DNA of 47,104 nucleotides. It comes from Methanobacteriota archaeon. GTDB taxonomy: Archaea > Thermoplasmatota > Poseidoniia > Poseidoniales > Poseidoniaceae. Below are positions 42,897 to 47,104 of this stretch, piece after piece (position 1 is the stretch's first letter; each line of letters starts with the position of its first letter). The translations under genes and the position numbers were made by a program. The DNA lies in assembly GCA_018691345.1 (NCBI GenBank), contig JABGTJ010000079.1, positions 1 to 47,104 on the forward strand. The letters are read 5' to 3'. The notes below the pieces were generated by a model. The model saw nothing but the letters and a program-made list of their open reading frames with translations. It did no database searches and was not told the DNA's origin.

Positions 42897-44120
42897 TTAC
42901 CATCCAAAGAACTTGGCTCTTGAGTATCCAAATGAGAGCAGAACATGAATGACACTTTTTGTAAACAACATCGGTTTACGAACGAGAATTTTGAGTCCGA
43001 TGCCTACTTTTTGCAGTGCAGACATGTTCCCAAGTTCTTCAGGTAAACACCGAGCCATGAGTGACATCTCATCATCGGTGAGTTCATACAACGCAGTTTT
43101 ACCTTTGAGAATCTTTGAGTATGGAGGGAATGCTTTCTTCCATTCGTTTTCATATTTCATCAGTTGTTGTTTGGAGAGAATGGCGTCTGATTTGAGGATT
43201 TTAGCAATCGTTTGAGCAGCCTGTCGACCCGACCATAATGCAAGATGGGATCCGCCTTCAAACAGCGGAGAAGTGAACCCGGCAGCATCGCCAACCAAAA
43301 TCAGTCCATCGCCAACAGTGACTGAACGTGGCCCAGAAATTGGAATAGTACCTCCAAACGGTCGAACCTTGATCCCTTCAGCACGCCATGGAGGGTTTAC
43401 GGTCGGTTTACCGTCTAAATAGGTGTCTTGAATAAACGAGTTAAGGTACTTGATTGCTCCTTTCTTATCGGTTGTAACCAAACCTACGTTCGCCCTTCCG
43501 CCCTTTTTAGGAATCATCCAAACATATCCGTGAGGAGAATATTTCGGCCAGAGATAAAAATCCAGATAACCGTCGTTCTCAACGTCGAGCATCTCGTACT
43601 GGAATCCTGCGATAACTTCCACTTCTGTTCCCATATCGAGTAATTTCGAGGCGGCTCCCGAAACGCCAGAGGCGTCGATAACAGATTTGCATCGAAGAGG
43701 GAATTGTCCGCCCTTTCCTCCAATTTCCCAATAGGAAAATTGATTTTCTTCGTTGAAAACTCGTTCCATCGAAGTGACGCGATGATGCAGATGAAGTTCC
43801 GCCCCTTCTTTGATTGCTTCATCGCACAGCCAGCGTTCGAAAAGGTGCTTTTCAAGTACGTATCCCTTCTCGGTGAGAAGTTTTTTAGTTCCATCCGGGA
43901 AGATGACACGGATACCTCTGACGTCTAAGGCTTTGACATGGTCTGGAATCTCGAGGTCGAGATTGTCCACCGCCAGTTGGCTAAGACATTCGCCACAGTG
44001 CACAGGGGTACCAACTTCAGGGTCTGCCTCAACAATGAGCGTCGTGAGTCCTGCACGTGCAGCATGCAGTGCAGCAGAGCCACCTCCTGGACCGGCCCCA
44101 ATCACTAGGACATCAAGCAT
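42897..44120 (-). CDS. Geranylgeranyl reductase family flavoprotein
   Basis: A 407-residue FAD enzyme that saturates isoprenoid double bonds, in archaea usually those of membrane lipids, and in some species quinone side chains. VLVIGAGPGGGSAALHAA is the FAD-binding fold. VHCGECLS is the GGR-specific active-site segment, and ILVGDAAGFTSPLFEGG is the second FAD motif. GGAGG eight bases before ATG 44120 sets the start; the frame is open to 44165, with another ATG at 44138. The C-terminal ~80 residues (KAFPPYSKILK onward) match the helical end of the family. It is the second gene after a plastocyanin-like protein on the same strand. Confidence 0.9.
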   Translation of the reverse strand: MLDVLVIGAGPGGGSAALHAARAGLTTLIVEADPEVGTPVHCGECLSQLAVDNLDLEIPDHVKALDVRGIRVIFPDGTKKLLTEKGYVLEKHLFERWLCDEAIKEGAELHLHHRVTSMERVFNEENQFSYWEIGGKGGQFPLRCKSVIDASGVSGAASKLLDMGTEVEVIAGFQYEMLDVENDGYLDFYLWPKYSPHGYVWMIPKKGGRANVGLVTTDKKGAIKYLNSFIQDTYLDGKPTVNPPWRAEGIKVRPFGGTIPISGPRSVTVGDGLILVGDAAGFTSPLFEGGSHLALWSGRQAAQTIAKILKSDAILSKQQLMKYENEWKKAFPPYSKILKGKTALYELTDDEMSLMARCLPEELGNMSALQKVGIGLKILVRKPMLFTKSVIHVLLSFGYSRAKFFGW

Positions 44121-44180
44121 CTGCTCAGCCTCCGCCATGTACCTCAACTGTAGTATCAAGTCCATGAAGAAAACGGTTGT

Positions 44181-44651
44181 TTACTCTTCTGATGGACGAC
44201 GCATTACGGCGACTAAAGCCAGCACTGATAGAGACGCAACAAGAGATACAGCCGGCGTTTCGACGGTCTCTGGCTCGGATTCCTCTTCGACAACAACAGC
44301 CGGTGCAGCCTCAACGATGATGTTTCCAATCATTCCAGCGGATTCATGGGGTTCACAAACAAACTGGTGCTCGCCCGCAGTCCCAATCTCGAAAACAAAT
44401 CGATAGTCAACATCGCGCTCGGGTTCCCCCGAATCGAACAACCCATCATCGGCTACGGCATTGTGCGGTAAGGCTTGACCGCTCCAGACAAAACGAACAG
44501 CCTGTCCTTCTTGTACCGTGACTTCCGACGGGCTAAACCTCAAATTTGTACTGTCGACGGTTACAATGACGTCACTTTGCACAGTGAGTTCTGCTGATGC
44601 CGAACTTAAGCTGGCTAACAAAAAAAGCAGTGCGATGAATCTAGCCTTCAT
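44181..44651 (-). CDS. Plastocyanin/halocyanin-like blue-copper protein with C-terminal anchor
   Basis: A 156-residue exported cupredoxin. The signal peptide MKARFIALLFLLASLSSASA is followed by a copper site made of His63 (PHNAV), Cys99, His102 and Met107 (FVCEPHESAGM), the type 1 set. It would carry electrons outside the membrane. The C-terminal linker is rich in Glu, Val and Pro, followed by a hydrophobic helix and an Arg-Arg end (VALVAVMRRPSEE), an anchor shaped like archaeosortase-processed tails. The frame is open upstream to 44732, but ATG 44651 gives the signal peptide. A shared promoter region lies between it and ubiD. Plastocyanin-like proteins in marine archaea feed or replace cytochrome c in respiration. 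Confidence 0.87.
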   Translation of the reverse strand: MKARFIALLFLLASLSSASAELTVQSDVIVTVDSTNLRFSPSEVTVQEGQAVRFVWSGQALPHNAVADDGLFDSGEPERDVDYRFVFEIGTAGEHQFVCEPHESAGMIGNIIVEAAPAVVVEEESEPETVETPAVSLVASLSVLALVAVMRRPSEE

Positions 44652-44678
44652 AACACCCGAAATTCGGTCGAGGTTTTC

Positions 44679-44690
44679 AATACATGTATT
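44679..44690. promoter_or_regulatory. AATACATGTATT palindrome between divergent plastocyanin and ubiD genes
   Basis: A perfect 12-base palindrome centred near 44684. It lies about 30 bases from the plastocyanin ATG (44651) and from the first ubiD ATG (44715), the right distance for a TATA box in either direction. It may act as a bidirectional promoter or operator. Confidence 0.45.
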
Positions 44691-44750
44691 GTTTTCATCA
44701 CACTTAGCCCGTGAATGAATACGACGGTTCAAAGGGAGGTTCTGCCACGC

Positions 44751-46718
44751 ATGGTCGTGGCGTGGCGTACATCAAAGCGGTGGCTCGAACATCTCGAGCA
44801 GGGTGGAGAACTTCTCCGTATATCCCGCCCAGTTGACGTTCAGTTTGAAGCGGGCGCAATTGCTGATCTGTTGGTGAAGAACGACGGACCGGCAGTACTT
44901 TTCGAAAAACCAAGACTGCCAGACGGAACCATCAGTGAAATACCATTGGCAATGAATCTTTTTGGTGGACAAGACCGAACACTTCGAGCACTGGGAGCAA
45001 CCCATGAAACTGAAATCGGTGACCGCATGGTAGCCATGATGAAACCGGACATAGGGCTGTACATGCGCAAGCCGTGGAAAGGACTGCCGCTTATTCGCGA
45101 TGCACTTGCCATGCCCCCACGAAAAAAGCGGAAAGGAAATTGTCAGAGAGTGGAACTACCACTCGACCTCACCCGTTTACCAATTCCAACCACGTGGCCA
45201 AAAGACGGCGGTCCATTCGTTACACTTCCACTGGTCGTGACCAAGAACCCGAAGAACGGAGAACACAATCTGGGCATGTATCGGGCCCAGGTCTTCGGCC
45301 CAAAACAAATCGGACTTCATTGGCAAATCCATAAGCACGCTGCAGACCATGCTGCAGCGATTAAGGAAGCTGGAGGTGACGGACGAATGCCCGTAGCGAT
45401 CTGCATGGGCGGGCCACCGGAACTGATTTTTTCAGCCATCTCTCCGTTACCTGACAACCTCAGCGAATATCAATTTGCGGGGATTCTCGGTCGAAAGTCA
45501 CTCCCGATTACCAAAGCACTCACTCAAGATTTGATGGTACCTGCTGAGGCTGATATCGTCATTGAAGGGTATTGTATTCCTGGTGAAACTCGCCTGGAAG
45601 GGCCGTTTGGAGACCACTTTGGATTCTACTCTCTTACCGGGCAATACCCCGTCATGCACGTGACGGCCATCACATGCCGCAAAGATGCTGTACTTGCAGC
45701 GACCATTGTTGGCCTTCCACCGATGGAAGACGGACACCTCGGGGAGGCCATTGGACGACAATTTTCACCCGTACTCAACTTCCAACACAGAGATGTTCGA
45801 AGCATTCACCTTCCAATGGAGACTGGATTCCATAACCTTGCTATCGTTGCATCAAAGCAGCGGTACCCCCGCCAAGGGCGTAAAACTGCACTTGGTCTGC
45901 TCGGTGCTGGTCAAATGATGTTCCTGAAAACCATCATTGCCATCGATGAGCATCAAGACCCAAAGGATTTGGATGCTCTGCTTGATGCTATGAATTCAAA
46001 GGTAGACATCGCAACCGATGTCTTGGTCCTCGAAGGAATGGTAGCAGATTCACTTGAGGCTGCAAGTCCTTACGAGAATGTCCACAGTAAATTGCTCATT
46101 GATGCAACGACGCTTGCTCAACGAGATCCTCGTTCAGACGCTGAACCGCTTGAGGGGTCATACGCTCAGCCGACCCCTGAATGGAGACAAGGAAGGGGAG
46201 ATGCCCCCCGCTTTGGTCGCATTGATGAAGTTCTCAAATTGGGGCACGTTTCCGATGCACGAATGCTGCGTGACAGCATTATGGTGGTTACAACCAACAT
46301 CGAAAACTCACCAACGGCTCGTGACGGTCAAGACGAATCGAACGATGATGCTGAATCCGCCCGGAGAGAGATAATATCTCAATTGAGAAAGTCAATTTGG
46401 CAATTGGACAACACTACTTCTTTGCGATGGCTTTTCATCACCAACGATGACTTGGATTTGCATTGCGAAAAAGCACGTCGACGGTTGTTGTGGCAACTTA
46501 CTTCACGCTTCGATGTCGGCCGTGGCCTCACGTTTGACGAACAAAAGACTCGCCTCTGTTGGGACGCTACAACGCCAATCCCGTCGGTGGAGCACGGCGT
46601 GCGCAGATGGCCCTCAATCACCTTACATTCCCCAGAAACACTTGAGAAGGTGAGCCAGCACCCCGAATTAGAGCAGTACAGTTGGCCACCACATCTGTCG
46701 TTTGGAGGGAATGAGTAA
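44751..46718 (+). CDS. UbiD-family prenyl-FMN-dependent decarboxylase
   Basis: A 655-residue member of the UbiD family (typical length 450-620), which removes the carboxylate of an aromatic ring with prenylated FMN as cofactor. Family segments include ELLRISRPVD, LNLGMYRAQVF-like HNLGMYRAQVFG, GLHWQIHKHA and GYCIPGETRLEGPFGDHFGFYS, which holds the conserved Glu-rich active-site loop. The extra C-terminal ~150 residues hold an acidic linker. The gene is coupled to ubiA by TAATG, so it very likely serves quinone synthesis (ubiquinone or, more likely in archaea, menaquinone by the futalosine route). ATG 44715 is an alternative, leaderless start; ATG 44751 has a GGGAGG SD and fits the family better. 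Confidence 0.9.
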   Translation: MVVAWRTSKRWLEHLEQGGELLRISRPVDVQFEAGAIADLLVKNDGPAVLFEKPRLPDGTISEIPLAMNLFGGQDRTLRALGATHETEIGDRMVAMMKPDIGLYMRKPWKGLPLIRDALAMPPRKKRKGNCQRVELPLDLTRLPIPTTWPKDGGPFVTLPLVVTKNPKNGEHNLGMYRAQVFGPKQIGLHWQIHKHAADHAAAIKEAGGDGRMPVAICMGGPPELIFSAISPLPDNLSEYQFAGILGRKSLPITKALTQDLMVPAEADIVIEGYCIPGETRLEGPFGDHFGFYSLTGQYPVMHVTAITCRKDAVLAATIVGLPPMEDGHLGEAIGRQFSPVLNFQHRDVRSIHLPMETGFHNLAIVASKQRYPRQGRKTALGLLGAGQMMFLKTIIAIDEHQDPKDLDALLDAMNSKVDIATDVLVLEGMVADSLEAASPYENVHSKLLIDATTLAQRDPRSDAEPLEGSYAQPTPEWRQGRGDAPRFGRIDEVLKLGHVSDARMLRDSIMVVTTNIENSPTARDGQDESNDDAESARREIISQLRKSIWQLDNTTSLRWLFITNDDLDLHCEKARRRLLWQLTSRFDVGRGLTFDEQKTRLCWDATTPIPSVEHGVRRWPSITLHSPETLEKVSQHPELEQYSWPPHLSFGGNE

Positions 46719-47104
46719 TGGATCTAAAACAGATTCTGTCCTTCATCAAAATTGAACACACACTTTTCTCGCTTCCCTTCGTTTTTATCGGTTATTTCAT
46801 CGCCCATGGCCAGTTTTCTGGAGAATTGCCTGTATCTGAATACGGCTTGCTGCGAATCGAATTGGTGTGGATTCTCTTAGCGGCGGTTGGAGCTCGGGGA
46901 CTCGCAATGGCGTTGAATCGTATTATCGACCGCGAGATTGATGCTGCCAATCCTCGAACTGAAGGTCGTCACCTTGCCTCAGGCGAAATGAGCCTGCAAA
47001 CAGCCTGGACTCTTTCTGCAGTATTTCTTGTTATGCTGCTTATTGGGGCAGGATTACTCAATCAAGTTGCCCTCATGATGGCATGGCTACCGGTCCTCGT
47101 GTTC
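46718..47104 (+). CDS. UbiA-family prenyltransferase, N-terminal fragment
   Basis: The first 129 residues of a membrane prenyltransferase that attaches a polyprenyl chain to an aromatic acid in quinone synthesis. MDLKQILSFIKIEHTLFSLP is the N-terminal helix typical of UbiA. MALNRIIDREIDAANPRT carries the NxxxD motif that binds Mg-pyrophosphate, followed by GRHLASGEMS. Three or four membrane helices are seen before the window ends. The start shares one base with the ubiD stop (TAATG), so this is a translationally coupled pair. Pairing with UbiD suggests the 4-hydroxybenzoate/menaquinone-type (MqnP-like) subgroup, not lipid or heme UbiA proteins. Confidence 0.93.
   Translation, partial: MDLKQILSFIKIEHTLFSLPFVFIGYFIAHGQFSGELPVSEYGLLRIELVWILLAAVGARGLAMALNRIIDREIDAANPRTEGRHLASGEMSLQTAWTLSAVFLVMLLIGAGLLNQVALMMAWLPVLVF

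Noticed and set aside
43810..44406. Plus-strand frame of 198 codons opposite the geranylgeranyl reductase and plastocyanin-like genes.
   Set aside because: It crosses the boundary of two well-supported genes and shows low-complexity Ser/Thr/Ala composition.
1..47104. tRNA, rRNA, CRISPR, insertion sequences or prophage.
   Set aside because: No repeat-spacer pattern, transposase, integrase or cloverleaf was seen in the short intergenic gaps.

Overview
The window reads as one contiguous, gene-dense stretch of an archaeal chromosome. It most resembles an aerobic planktonic Marine Group II euryarchaeon (Candidatus Poseidoniales); that placement is inferred from gene content, not from a marker phylogeny. 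Archaeal signs are an MC1-type chromosomal protein, a Sec11-like signal peptidase, a DacZ-like diadenylate cyclase, an Hjc-type Holliday junction resolvase, an archaeal presenilin-like protease, a geranylgeranyl reductase and a DUF63 protein. Succinate dehydrogenase, CcmF, a blue-copper protein and leucine catabolism point to an aerobic heterotroph. No tRNA, rRNA, CRISPR array or mobile element was seen, and no gene-free stretch exceeds about 200 bases.

Layout. 1-4.8 kb (+): end of a carotenoid desaturase, a thioredoxin-like lipoprotein, then sdhC-like/sdhA/sdhB/doxX, closed by a strong hairpin. 4.9-10.9 kb (-): MC1, a stand-alone Lrp/AsnC ligand-binding domain, and a 1,749-residue surface protein. 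11.0-12.5 kb (+): macro-domain protein and diadenylate cyclase. 12.5-17.6 kb, mixed strands: an unknown protein, a site-2 protease, Hjc, an RNase H-fold protein, signal peptidase and a small membrane protein. 17.7-25.9 kb (+): a 1,701-residue surface protein and an Lhr-like helicase. 25.9-28.7 kb (-): FolC, dCMP deaminase and a PI-PLC-like lipoprotein. 28.8-33.3 kb (+): presenilin-like protease with a large inserted domain, SerRS, and a tandem gamma-glutamylcyclotransferase. 33.3-37.8 kb (-): methylcrotonyl-CoA carboxylase and methylglutaconyl-CoA hydratase. 37.8-44.7 kb (-): DUF63, FKBP-SAP, CcmF, geranylgeranyl reductase and plastocyanin-like protein. 44.7-47.1 kb (+): UbiD and the start of UbiA.

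How the genes fit together. SDH, CcmF and the blue-copper protein serve respiration, and UbiD/UbiA probably serve quinone synthesis. The carboxylase-hydratase cluster turns the leucine intermediate 3-methylcrotonyl-CoA into HMG-CoA, which in archaea also feeds the mevalonate route to isoprenoid lipids and quinone tails. Signal peptidase, site-2 protease, presenilin-like protease and FKBP form an envelope and protein quality-control theme beside two very large surface proteins, which together fill about 22% of the window.

Expression signals are consistent. Genes in series often overlap as TAATG or TGATG, or the upstream TGA stop is itself the first part of a GAGG Shine-Dalgarno (SD) sequence. 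Many in-frame GTG starts lie inside GGTG-type SD sequences just before a better ATG, so several starts given here are a few codons shorter than the longest ORF.
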